Positions 1 to 8,297 are shown, counted from the first letter of the stretch. The stretch is 8,460 bases of DNA from Trichodesmium sp. jk18x7bins.61 (GCA_022822685.1 JAJEAQ010000282.1:1-8460), one strand, 5' to 3'. Notes: a model not told the origin generated them from the sequence alone. Numbers and translations: made by a program.

Positions 1-464
1 GGAGTTCCTGCTAGAAACGAACCGCACATATCCTTTAACTGTGCTAGAAAACGAAGGTACATAACCAATTATTTTTCCCTCGAGAGGTAGCCCAAAAGCT
101 TTGGGGGCTTCAAGCTTATTATGGGGTTTAAATACATCTGTTTCAATTGAATTAATTATGACTTCGATTCCACATTGATTGAAGTAAGACACCCTTTTGA
201 TAATTTCTGCTGTATGTTTGCTGATGGTGACAATCGTTATATTATCAAAATTATAATAACGCCTTTTCTCATTCAGTATCTTGCGAGGATAATCATCAAA
301 TGTATCAACAAGCTGGGGACAATTTCCACAGTCATTTTGTCATTTGTTACAACCATGAAAATAATGGCAGCCTCCTGTAAGTGGATGCATATCACGAATA
401 GTTATTAACACTGGCTTACTCATATGACTTAATTAGGCTATATCTTCAATAGATAACAAACGTG
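1..464 (-). pseudogene. GT4 glycosyltransferase (second copy), middle part, decayed and cut by window edge
   Basis: This continues the N-terminal domain of the second GT4 (GT-B fold) glycosyltransferase, whose beginning lies in the frame at 465-1346. Reading down from about 460, the frame gives RLLSIEDIA, a stop, LSHMSKPVLITIRDMHPLTG, then GCHYFHGCNK, a stop, QNDCGNCPQL, and later VEVI-like and NSIETDVFKP segments. The signature [D/H]M-x-[P/A]-[F/L]TGGCHY followed by paired cysteines (C..C..CP) is typical of cyanobacterial and Bacteroidetes GT4 enzymes that transfer sugars to surface polysaccharide. Two in-frame stops are visible: TAA at 435-433, where Gln is likely, and TGA at 342-340, where Trp or Tyr is expected. 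The frame then stays open to the window edge (GLPLEGKIIGYVPSF), so the C-terminal catalytic half should lie beyond position 1. Family assignment is firm; donor and acceptor are unknown. Confidence 0.8.
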
Positions 465-1346
465 CTAGTGTAAAGAAATGACATCAGCTTTTTCAACCAT
501 GGATGCCAGTTGTATTGAAGTGATAAATGGATGATTAAGACTAAAGATGGTCAATTCTGGTTTGCTAAATGAGGATTGTTGTAAAGCATTCCAAGCATTC
601 CATGAATTCATATTTGGAGTAGGGTTAGGTACAACTTTTACATTAGGATAGTTTCTATGATTTCCTCCTTTTGTATAAATGGTAGGATTAATACTTGTGA
701 ACCGCAAACCTTTATGGACTCGAAAAGCTGCATAGCCAGCGTCTTGTGTCGTTGCAGAAGAAAATAATGCTGCATTCAATTTAGATTGACACACCAGGAT
801 AATTTTTTTTGCCAACAAAAGAGTTAGCTTTTTGCTGGAAAAAAATGATAGCCTTTCTTTGGCATATTCACTGTTGTCACTAAAGCATTCTCCACTTTCA
901 AAAAATTCTTGTAATGCTCTACCTATGGCAATTCCGTCTCCATGGGGAATTATTTTCGCAAACTTGTTTTGATCTCCCACAACATCCGGTAGACCACCTG
1001 CATCAGTAGTGAGAACTGGTAAACCTGCCGCAATTGCTTCTAAAAGTGCCACTCCAAATGTTCCAGATTTCTTGAGTTGATCTTGGGAGTATGTTGAAGA
1101 CTGTATGTATATATCAAAGGAGTGAAAATACTCTGGCTCTTCTGAGAAATCAACAAATGGAATCAGGGAAACCTGCGAAGTTAGATTTAATTTTTCAATT
1201 TCCGCAACGGTTTGTTTATAACAGTCCTCACCTTGACCATAAACAATTGTTAAGTGTACATCTTCATAACAGTTCTTTGTAAAATATTTCAGTCCCTCTA
1301 ATAAATAAAAATGACCTTTCCAATCTATCAACCTACCAATATTCAA
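465..1346 (-). pseudogene. Fused open frame: GT4 C-terminal half joined to the N-terminus of the next GT4
   Basis: This is the longest open frame in the window (293 codons). Residues 1-180 are the nucleotide-sugar-binding C-terminal half of a GT4 enzyme: LNIGRLIDWKGH, VSLIPFVDF, then SGTFGVALLEAIAAGLPV and TDAGGLPDVV. The second Glu of the EX7E motif is present, but the first position is Gly. From about residue 181 (near position 806) the frame runs without a stop or start into IILVCQSKLN and AGYAAFRVHKGLR, the usual beginning of another GT4. The chain ends at TAG 467-465. There the expected HWLAR codons suggest a 4-nt loss (CACTGGCTAGCACG reduced to CACTAGCACG). The nominal start is a TTG inside a beta strand. 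Frame-consistent GT4 residues continue upstream to about 1380, and the N-terminal domain of this first GT4 is missing. It is either a deletion fusion of two tandem genes or a piece of a multi-GT polypeptide. Confidence 0.8.
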
Positions 1347-1403
1347 AAGATTTAGTGTTCGACCTTTCTTAAAATAATTGGAGGTTTTTCTGTGGGCAAA
1401 GAA

Positions 1404-1411
1404 GCGATCGC
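1404..1411. repeat. HIP1 octamer GCGATCGC
   Basis: Lies in the acidic linker after the GT-A-like domain, encoding part of EEAIAS in the minus frame. Confidence 0.9.
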
Positions 1412-2038
1412 CTCTTCCACCAAACCTACTTTCTCCAATTCTTCCCCTGATTTATGTTCAGACGATGCCAACTGTGGATTTTGCTCAATGGTCTTTTGGT
1501 TATCTGCGTTGCTATCAAGGGGGCGGAGCACCATCGTTTTTTCTGACTTTCCTTTTTCATTAATTGTTACTTCAGTAAAACCAGATGAGTTTAGTGTCCA
1601 CAGATCTATTTTCAACTTAGATGGTTCATCAATCACAGCACTTGGGTAAACCCATGCTGTACCACCCAAAATGCTCGTATCACCATCTTTGTCGTAAGAT
1701 CTTGATTGGCTCTCCTGAACATGTGCTGTTTTAATGTGATGACAAGGATTATAAACTTGAGCACCATGAACTGCAAATAAAAAAGCAATTTCATTATCAC
1801 AGCGAAGTACTCCCAATGGAGTTCTTAAATCATTCTTTAAAGATTCAGTAAAATTGTATTCCCCACAAACAGCCCAAACATCTTGTGACCAATGAGGATT
1901 TTCATGTAATGTTTCCTTGGAACCTTCTTTTTCATAACGACTCAGAGCCACAAATGCTTGGGGGTTAGCAGAAAATATTTCCCGTATCCGAGCAACCGAA
2001 TCATCAAAATAGATATCAGTGTTAGTGAGTATTGAAAT

Positions 2039-2046
2039 GCGATCGC
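2039..2046. repeat. HIP1 octamer GCGATCGC
   Basis: Inside the GT-A-like domain, encoding CRDRI in the minus frame just below the TGA at 2074. Confidence 0.9.
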
Positions 2047-2307
2047 GACACTTTTTCTCTGTTAATTCCACTCAATCAAGATAAGTTATTCTCGAAGCTA
2101 TTTTGACAATTTCAATCTTGGGACTTTCCAATTCTGGTGTATGATTATCATCTACTATCAAAACAATTTTTTCAATCTCACCACATTGTATATTTTTTTG
2201 AGGCAATAAATAAATTCATTTTGTCTTTCCAAATCCTTAGCCTGGTAATAAGGCATAAATAAGGTTATTTTCTGATATTTAGTAATCGCTTTCTGGTAGG
2301 TAGGGAT

Positions 2308-3206
2308 TTATCCCTGGAAATTACCATTTTTCTCTGAGATTAAACCCAATTCTCGATCTGATTTTACATTCTCTATCCAGCGTTGCAACTGCCCCAAAGC
2401 GTGCCCCAAACAGAACAATACTTCACCAGACTCACCAAACAAAAGCACCGCTTGCCCATAATACTCGACTGCCTCTGACCATTGTTCCAACTTACCCAAA
2501 GCCTCAGCTAAAGCTAAGCAACACTCACCACCATTGGAATTAATCTCCAAACTATTGCGATAATATTCTACTGCCTCTGACTATTGCTGCTGCCCAGATT
2601 TAGCTGCTCCCAAAAAATAATAAGCTTCTGCTAAATAAGTATTCAGTAGAGAGCTTGTATCCAATTTCTGTACTTTCTCAGTAGTAGGGATAGAATTTGA
2701 GGAAGACTGAATCAACGGGTAAAGACAATCCTCTGCCTCTGATCATCGCTCCAACCTTACCAATACTGCTCCCAAATCAAGATAAACTCAGGCACATCTG
2801 CTTTCATATCAACAGCCTGACGTAAGTAACCCAATGCTTCCTGAAACTGACTCTGCTGGCGCAAAAGTGACCCCTACTTGTAGAGATACCAGGGGGCTTG
2901 AGGATTAAGAGTCACTGCTTGAAGGTAACAGGTTTAATTTCAATTACTTTCCTATAAACCTTTATTGCTTCTTTTTTTCTCCTGTTTCTACCAAAGCATC
3001 GCCTAAAAATTAGTAAGTATCTGGGAAAGTATGCTCTGCTCCAATTGCTTTTCGGTAAGCCGTGATCGCTTCTTTCCATTCTCCTTTTTTTTGCTAAAAC
3101 TTTTCCTAAGCTTAAAAAAAATCTTTGCCTGCTTCACATCTATTTTTTCCTGTTGATGCTCTTGTGGTTGTGTAGCTGAGAAAAAAATTGTTGTACTTTT
3201 TGGCAT
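2308..3206 (-). pseudogene. N-terminal TPR module of the TPR-glycosyltransferase gene
   Basis: The likely start is ATG at 3206 (MPKSTTIFFSATQPQ), preceded by a weak purine stretch (AAGTAAAGAGC). TPR helices follow: SLGKVLAKKGEWKEAI, AYRKAIGAEHTFPDTY, FLGDALVETG, YLQAVTLNPQAPWYLYK, SLLRQQSQFQEALGYLRQAV, VYLDLGAVLVRLER, SEAVEYYRNSLEIN, ALAEALGKLEQWSEAVEYY. These are protein-interaction repeats and usually dock partners or arrange fused catalytic domains. Stops are at 3012-3010, 2876-2874, 2745-2743 (TGA for Trp), 2583-2581 (TAG for Trp) and 2310-2308. Frameshifts lie at A8 3114-3121, T8 3085-3092, T7 2972-2978, near 2935 (part of one TPR also seems lost) and near 2790. The longest surviving frame is 2550-2308. 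The repeats run straight into the GT-A-like domain, so this was one polypeptide. Confidence 0.75.
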
Positions 3207-3361
3207 GCTCTTTACTTCATGTTTTAAATATTTAGTTTGAGAATATTTCTGGCTATTTAGTTACGATGGATCGCTAGTTTAGATGATTAATTTTCCTGGT
3301 TATCTCTGCTGTACCAATCTGCAATCAAATTAATTTAAAAAAATTTTCAAAAAGTTACCTT
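3207..3361 (-). other. Upstream region of the TPR-glycosyltransferase gene
   Basis: This 155-bp AT-rich gap lies between Uma2 copy 2 and the ATG at 3206. Any promoter for the 3206 gene should lie here. AT-rich hexamers such as TATTCT can be picked out, but no convincing paired -35 and -10 set stands out. Confidence 0.35.
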
Positions 3362-3948
3362 TTACCAAATTAATGTTTGGTCTAGAACAAATCCTGGCAA
3401 AATATTTTCTCCCGATGCTGTTTGGGGATGTTCTAATATTTCTACACCATGCTCTGGCCAATAAATCTCTATTTGCCATTTTTTCGATTAATCAATCAGC
3501 CTAATTTTGCCCCATTTTCTATATATTCTCTCATCTTAACTCTAGTTTTTTCTAAACTATTACTCGGAAACATTAACTCCACAACAAAATCAGGACATAA
3601 TTAAGGAAATTTATCTTGTTCCTCCCCTGTTAAAACATCCCAACGTTGACGACTTACCCAAGAAGCATCTGGAGATCTATCTGCACCGTTAGGTAGGGTA
3701 AAATCTGTATTGGAATCAAATACTTCTCCTAGATGATTCTGAGAATTCCATATATGTAGTTGAGTGATGATTTTCACATTACTTTTACCTGTATTTCCTC
3801 CATTCGGTGACATAATAATTAGTTCTCCCGTGGCACTTTGCCCAAACCTTATGTCATCATTTTATTGACAAAGTTGCCAGAATTATTGAGCTGTTCAATC
3901 TATTTTAAACTCTAATCTTGGTGGCAAATAAATTGTAGGAATTTCCAT
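3362..3948 (-). pseudogene. Uma2 family (DUF820) putative endonuclease, copy 2, heavily decayed
   Basis: The original start is probably ATG 3948 (MEIPTIYLPPRLEF), with the stop TAA at 3364-3362 after TLIW. About 195 codons is the usual Uma2 size. Conserved stretches are ATGELIIMSPNGGNTG, LPNGADRSPDASWVS, CPDFVVELM, KTRVKMREY and GENILPGFVLD. They carry the Asp, Glu and Lys of the restriction-endonuclease-like PD-(D/E)XK fold (SPD, VVEL, KxRxKM). Stops lie at codons 18 (3897-3895), 22 (3885-3883) and 29 (3864-3862), at 3603-3601 and at 3498-3496, the last where Trp of DWLIN is expected. One base is lost in the T6 run at 3479-3484. The gene is a diverged direct repeat of the copy at 4274-4862. 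Uma2 genes are abundant and often duplicated in cyanobacteria; their physiological role is not settled. Confidence 0.85.
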
Positions 3949-3953
3949 CACTG

Positions 3954-3958
3954 TCCCT
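3954..3958 (-). promoter_or_regulatory. Possible ribosome binding site of Uma2 copy 2
   Basis: Read on the minus strand this is AGGGA, five bases upstream of the ATG at 3948. It supports that ATG as the ancestral start. The other Uma2 copy has no comparable purine stretch before its ATG. Confidence 0.35.
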
Positions 3959-4091
3959 ATTTTAACAAATATTTATTTACTTTTTTTGTCTCAATATACT
4001 ACTATATTTTATTGGCTGTCTGGAGAGGGAGAGACCCCACATTTTGCACTTAAAATAAAGAATAGTCAGATTATACCTGTTGGGCAAAAAG

Positions 4092-4099
4092 GCGATCGC
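4092..4099. repeat. HIP1 octamer GCGATCGC
   Basis: Perfect palindromic octamer, here in the Uma2 spacer. HIP1 over-representation is a known hallmark of many cyanobacterial genomes and supports the taxonomic call. Confidence 0.9.
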
Positions 4100-4273
4100 T
4101 AATAATAATATTCTGGCACAAAACTGCCAGGACTAGCATTAATTTTTTGTTTGGGTATTTACTTTTGAGAAACGCCAAAATGAACTTGAGATTACTATGT
4201 TGTCGTTTGCTGATGCCAAGCTAGCGCGAACGTAATGAAGGATACATATTATTATGTTGTGTAAGTCATACTA

Positions 4274-4862
4274 TTACCAAATTAAGGTTAAATCCAGAAG
4301 AAATCCTGGTCAAACATTTTCTCCTGATAGTGTCTGGGGATTTTCCAATATTTCTGTATCCTGATTTGGTTGATAAATCTCTACTTGTCGTTTTTTTCGA
4401 TTAATTAACCAGTCTAATTTTGTCCCATTTTCCATATATTCTCTCATCTTAGCTCTAGTTTTTTCCCCAAGCATCGCTAGGAGACATTAATTCCACAACA
4501 AAATCAGGACATAAAGGTGGAAATTTATCTTGTTCTTCTATTGTTAAAGCATCCCAACGTAGGCGACTTACCCAAGAAGTATCAGGAGATCTATCTGCTC
4601 CATTTGGAAGTCGAAAACCGCAACTAGAATCAAACACTTCTCCTAGATTATTCTGAGAATTCCAGATATCTAATTGGGTATTGATTTTAATATTGCGTTT
4701 GCTTGTATTTCCACCCGTAGGTGACATAATAATTACTTCCCCTGTAGCACTCCGCTCGAATCTTAAGTCGTCATTTTCTTGACAAAGTTGCCAAAATTAC
4801 TCGTCTGTTAATTCGATTTTCAACTCTAATCTTGATGGTAAATCAATTGTCGGAGTTTCCAT
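4274..4862 (-). pseudogene. Uma2 family (DUF820) putative endonuclease, copy 1, decayed
   Basis: The ancestral start is probably ATG 4862 (METPTIDLPSRLEL) and the terminal stop TAA 4276-4274 (LDLTLIW). The surviving frame from 4727 reads MSPTGGNTSKRNIK, WNSQNNLGEVFD, LPNGADRSPDTSWVS, FPPLCPDFVVELMSPSD. After a frameshift it continues with GEKTRAKMREY, TKLDWLINRKKRQVEIY and GENV-[stop]-PGFLLD. This is a full-length Uma2 nuclease-like domain with the SPD, VVEL and K-x-R-x-K positions kept. Lesions are TAA at codon 22 (4799-4797, Gln expected), a frameshift near 4465-4475 (LMSPSDSLGKTR expected), and a TGA near the end where Leu is expected. It has far fewer stops than copy 2, so it decayed later or under longer constraint. 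Confidence 0.85.
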
Positions 4863-5177
4863 ATTAAATTCTGAAAATATATAGAGGGTATTTCCCTATC
4901 AGGTAAAATACTTATAATTAGGCTTTTAGTTGCGCTAAAGCGCCCCAAATATATCTGGCGCTTTAGCGCAACTACAAACAAAGACTTTTTTATAATTAAT
5001 GATCCGAACATGATATAACACTTCAAAATTAAATATAGAGGCCAGTAATACCTTTTTCAGATCAAGTCTGGATAAGGGGATAAATAGATATATAGTTAGT
5101 TGCTGAGGTTATCTCCACCTAACCCACCCTACATCTATTAATATAATGACATTAAGGAAAATTACATACATAGAGTT
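4863..5177. other. Spacer between the TPR gene and Uma2 copy 1
   Basis: These 315 bp lie downstream of the TPR stop at 5178 and upstream of Uma2 copy 1. The clear structure is the inverted repeat at 4927-4974. A weaker patch at 5116-5133 (CACCTAACCCACCCTACA) resembles GGGTGGGTTAGG-type dispersed repeats seen in many cyanobacterial genomes, from memory only. I see no coding frame with family similarity and no canonical terminator with a U-tract. Confidence 0.5.
4927..4974. repeat. Perfect 18-bp inverted repeat, REP-like palindrome
   Basis: The left arm TAGTTGCGCTAAAGCGCC (4927-4944) is the exact reverse complement of the right arm (4957-4974), separated by a 12-base AT-rich loop. Each arm is itself nearly palindromic around GCGC-TAAA-GCGC. 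The arms are much more GC-rich than the surroundings, and a hairpin this long would be very stable. It lies in the gap after the TPR gene. The minus strand past the hairpin reads AAAAGCC, not a U-tract, so a classical terminator is unlikely. A REP or MITE-type element is the better guess. Confidence 0.8.
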
Positions 5178-6077
5178 TTAATTTGGTGGATTTCCTGTTA
5201 ATTCAATGGCACGTTGATAAGCTGCTACAGACTCATCAAGTTGACCTATTTATTGTAAGGCATTTCCTAAGAGATGATAAACTTCTGCCATACCTATATG
5301 ATCTATGTTTTCCTCACTTTCGGGAGAACTTTCTTGAGAAATACTAGCTTCTAATTTAATGACTTGCCGATAACAATCGATCGTCTCAAGCCATTCCTGT
5401 TTTTCTGCTAAAGCTTTTTTTAAACCATAATAAGACTGCTGAGATTCAGAATTTAACTCTACTACCTGTCGATAATTTTTTACTGCTTCATCCCACTTTT
5501 GTTGAGAGTCAAATATTTCCCCTAGACTATAATAAGCTTCCGACAATTTCGAGTCTAATTCAATAGCTTGCTGGAAACAAGTTATTCCTTGCTTCACTTT
5601 CCCTTCTTCTACTAAACCCCTTCCCAAAGTACAAAACTCTTGAGGAGTTGCCCAAGAGGGATGCTGGATTAGCGCATTGTAGGATAACTCCTCACCTTCA
5701 TCAACTTTCCCTAAGTCTAGCCAGACTTGAACTAAACTTCTATAAGCATCTTTTAAATCTGCTGCAATTTCGATGGCTTTTTGGTAAGCAGCGATGGCTG
5801 CTTCTGGTTGTTGCTGTTGGAAATGTAAACTCCCTAAGCTGACATAAACTTCAGCCAAATCCGGTTTAACTTTTAAGGCTTTTTGATATGCAGCGATGGC
5901 TTCGTCTACCTGATTGATTTTTACCCTAGCTTTCCCCATTATTTGATAAGTTACTGCATCAGGTTTTACTAAAACTGCCTCCTCACAATTAGTGATCGCT
6001 TCCGAGAATTTACCATTAATAAAATCTGCTTCAGCTTGTTTGATTAAATCTGCTGGATTAGCTTGAGTTAATACCAA
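5178..6077 (-). pseudogene. TPR protein, C-terminal block (275-codon open frame plus tail)
   Basis: Open from a TTG at 6077 (VLTQANPADLIKQAEADF) to TAA 5252-5250. Past that single stop the same frame continues IGQLDESVAAYQRAIEL to a natural-looking TAA at 5180-5178. TPR units are easy to see: FSEAITNCEEAVLVKPD, VDEAIAAYQKALKVKPD, YVSLGSLHFQQQQPEAAI, AYYSLGEIFDSQQKWDEAV, YRQVVELN, AEVYHLLGNALQ. They are scaffold or interaction repeats with no catalytic domain. The TTG lacks a clear ribosome binding site. The same frame continues upstream through TGA 6089-6087 and TAG 6095-6093 to ATGs at 6107, 6134 and 6143. Either this was a separate gene whose start is lost, or it is the end of the TPR gene above. 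It is the best preserved reading frame in the right half. Confidence 0.7.
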
Positions 6078-6225
6078 TTTGAAGAATCACTGCTATAGTA
6101 AAACCATCACTGGAATAGACTTCCAGCCACTCATTTGTAACATTCTTTTTTAAAAATGGTATAACTTATCTTTTTCTTTGTTGTCTGAAGATATCTGCAA
6201 AATGTCTTTGGAATGAGTCTTTCGG

Positions 6226-6303
6226 GGTTTACTACCATTAGTTTCTACCTGAGCTGCTTTGTCTGACTCTGATACCCCATTACTAACTGCCTGAGCTTTT
6301 TGA
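6226..6303 (-). repeat. Direct repeat unit 1 in the TPR linker
   Basis: These 78 bp match 6373-6450 with two mismatches (76 of 78 identical by direct comparison). The spacing is 147 bp, exactly 49 codons, so the reading frame is kept. The encoded core is QKAQAVSNGVSESDKAAQVE. Confidence 0.95.
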
Positions 6304-6372
6304 GCATCAACAATAGTGTGATCTAACTTACCTTGATGCTGCAAAACATCTTCAGGATTAATGTTTTGTTTC

Positions 6373-6450
6373 GGTTTACTACCATTAATTTCTACCTGAG
6401 CTGCTTTGTCTGACTCTGATACCCCATTACTAACTTCCTGAGCTTTTTGA
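6373..6450 (-). repeat. Direct repeat unit 2 in the TPR linker
   Basis: Partner of 6226-6303. The encoded core is QKAQEVSNGVSESDKAAQVE. Weaker similarity extends beyond the core: both units are preceded by a QGKL segment, and a 2-nt length difference there coincides with the frameshift near 6470. Confidence 0.95.
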
Positions 6451-6749
6451 ATATAAATCACAACTTTTCATTTAGCTTGCCTTGAAGTTTTAAAGTGTAA
6501 GCCAGATTATTATAGGCAGCAGCATCATTTTTGTCTAAATCAGTTGCTCTTTCATAACAGGATATAGCTCTAGTTAATTGGCCTTGACGACAGAGGGTAT
6601 TACCAAGATTTATATATTGATCAGAGGTGATATTTTCTGGCTCTAAAATATAAGATTGATACCAACAGTCTGCTGCTTCTGATAATTTACCCACTTGAGT
6701 CCATGCTTTGGTCAAATTGCGATACACTCCAGCAAAATCTGGTTTGAGA

Positions 6750-6757
6750 GCGATCGC
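6750..6757. repeat. HIP1 octamer GCGATCGC
   Basis: Inside a TPR helix (RAIAL) of the large TPR pseudogene. A near match, CGATCG, sits at the frameshift near 6983. Confidence 0.9.
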
Positions 6758-8297
6758 TCTTTGATAACAAGATATTGCTTGCTCCCACAACTTATCTTGT
6801 GCATAAATACTGCCCAGATTGGCATAAACTGTAGCATCTTTACCATCAAGAGATATAGCTTTTAGATAATTTTGCTTGGCTGTTTGGCGTTGATTACCAC
6901 TGCCCATTTTTTGTTGGATATTCCCCAATACTTTGTATGCTACAGCCATATCTTGTTTCACTGCTATAGCTTGCTGACAATTCGACGATCGCTTGTTCAT
7001 ATAATCCCTCCTGACTGTAAGCTATAGCACGTTGAATATAAATACCAGGTAGAGCATTCGCTGATTTAGCAGCATCAAGATATTGCTCATTTTTCTGTGT
7101 CTCTATTTTTTTAGTGTTTTCTATTTCCTCAGTGGGGGATAAATTTTGTCTCTGATCTATCTCTTCTATTTGTTCTTTTGGCAAACCTAATTCTGTTGTG
7201 CCCAATTCTTGATTGGTATTTTCTGTGAATTCTTTTTTTGCCAATTCCAGTGAGTATTACTTAAATTTGCTTCACTAGGAAATATTAAATCTTCTATAGA
7301 ATTTTCTGTTGTATCTTGTATTTTTAAATCCAATTCTGGTTTTCAAGGAAAAGAATTACTTTTCTCCTGAAGCAGGAGCAGTTCTGCAGATGATTGCAAA
7401 TATTTGATTGAGGATTCATTATTTAAGTTAAAAACAGCAGCTACTTTACTAATTAAATTATTTAAAATTTGCTCAAAATGTTTGAATTTATCTTTGAAAA
7501 CACCCGGTTTTATTCTTAACTTAGTATCAGAACGAACTAGCCGATGACTATTTCTTTTTAACAAATCATATTTATCTGTAATAGCAGATTCATAACTATA
7601 GCTTTGAGGATTTAGATAACCATTATTTGTGTAAGTTTTATTTTGTGAATTGGAGTAGAGGGAATTAGATTTAAGTTTCAAGGCTTCCCCTAAATTTTGA
7701 TATGCACCTACTAAGTTAGAGTTAGTTTTAATAGCATTACAGCAAGATGATATTGCTTGCTCAACTTGATTCATCTGTAGTAGAGTATTGCCTAGGATGA
7801 AGTGTTCTTCTGCTGTTGCTGTTTCTGGTTCTAGAGAATAAGCTTGCTCCCAAAACTTAGAGGCTTCTTTATGCTTACCAACATGAGTTAATGCTTTTGC
7901 TAAGTAACGGTAAACGTCTGACATGGCCGGATTGATTTATAAAGCTTTTTCATAACATTTAATTGCTTCGTGCCATTATTGCTGCTGTCCATACAAACTA
8001 CCTAAATCTCTGTAAATTTCTGGAGCTCGTGGTGCAACAGATATAGCTTTTGTATACCATTGCCAAGCTTCTGCTGCTTTACCTTGTTTTTGCAGCATTT
8101 TTCCTAATCTTTTATAAACTTCTATGGCATCTTGATTTAGAGGAATATTTGGGTTTTTCTGTCTTTCATTCAGGAGCTTACCATTTGATGGTTTGACATT
8201 TTTTGCTAGTGTTGTCAATTGATTTTTTTCATCTACCTGATTTTTTATAGTTGCTGATTTTATTTGATTTGATATATTTACAGTAACCGTGCGACTC

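Larger units (their letters stand above)
1352..2307 (-). pseudogene. GT-A-like glycosyltransferase domain following a TPR module, broken
   Basis: The reconstructed domain starts directly after the TPRs with KITLFMPYYQAKDLERQ. It continues through EIEKIVLIVDD, SRITYLD-[stop]-VELTEKKC, ISILTNTDIYFDDS, AFVALSRYE, HWSQDVWAVCGEY, GAQVYNPCHHIKTAHV and GGTAWVYPSAV. A hydrophobic strand ending in DD and the NTD-x-YFD segment recall the acidic metal and nucleotide-binding motif of GT-A folds. The tail (about the last 50 residues to TAA 1354-1352) is a Glu/Lys/Pro-rich linker. Lesions are a one-base loss in the A7 tract (plus-strand T7, 2193-2199) and TGA at 2074-2072 where Trp is expected (YLDWVELT). 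The open segment 2071-1352 begins at a GTG that is only the codon after that stop. I recognise the general type but cannot name a Pfam family; catalytic activity is inferred. Confidence 0.6.
3949..4273 (-). other. Spacer between the two Uma2 copies, no gene recognised
   Basis: This 325-bp AT-rich stretch has no frame with recognisable protein similarity on either strand. It holds the 5' flank of Uma2 copy 2 at its low end and a HIP1 octamer at 4092-4099. There is also a small perfect hairpin at 4113-4130 (CTGGCA, six-base loop, TGCCAG), which has no adjacent T-run in the direction of the minus-strand genes. Near 4220 is a short GC-rich patch (GCTAGCGCGAACG) of unknown origin. Confidence 0.5.

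Noticed and set aside
175..408. Plus-strand 77-codon frame
   Set aside because: It lies antisense to clear GT4 coding similarity and has no family resemblance of its own.
1091..1649. Three plus-strand frames of 61-85 codons
   Set aside because: They are shadows of the GT4 and GT-A-like minus-strand frames, with no recognisable domain.
4113..4130. Hairpin as a terminator after Uma2 copy 1
   Set aside because: The stem is only 6 bp and no T-run follows it on the minus strand; in the plus direction the T6 lies about a dozen bases away and no gene reads into it.
4826..5026. Minus-strand 66-codon frame
   Set aside because: It runs through the inverted repeat and overlaps the Uma2 copy 1 start in another frame. 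The translation looks like noise.
5116..5133. Fragment resembling the GGGTGGGTTAGG-type dispersed repeat
   Set aside because: It is short, its partner arm is absent, and recognition is from memory only.
5648..5842. Plus-strand 64-codon frame
   Set aside because: It is antisense to well-preserved TPRs and only mirrors their composition.
7235..7260. Programmed frameshift at the A7 tract
   Set aside because: The same gene has several substitution stops and two further frameshifts, so a single regulated slip would not yield a full protein.
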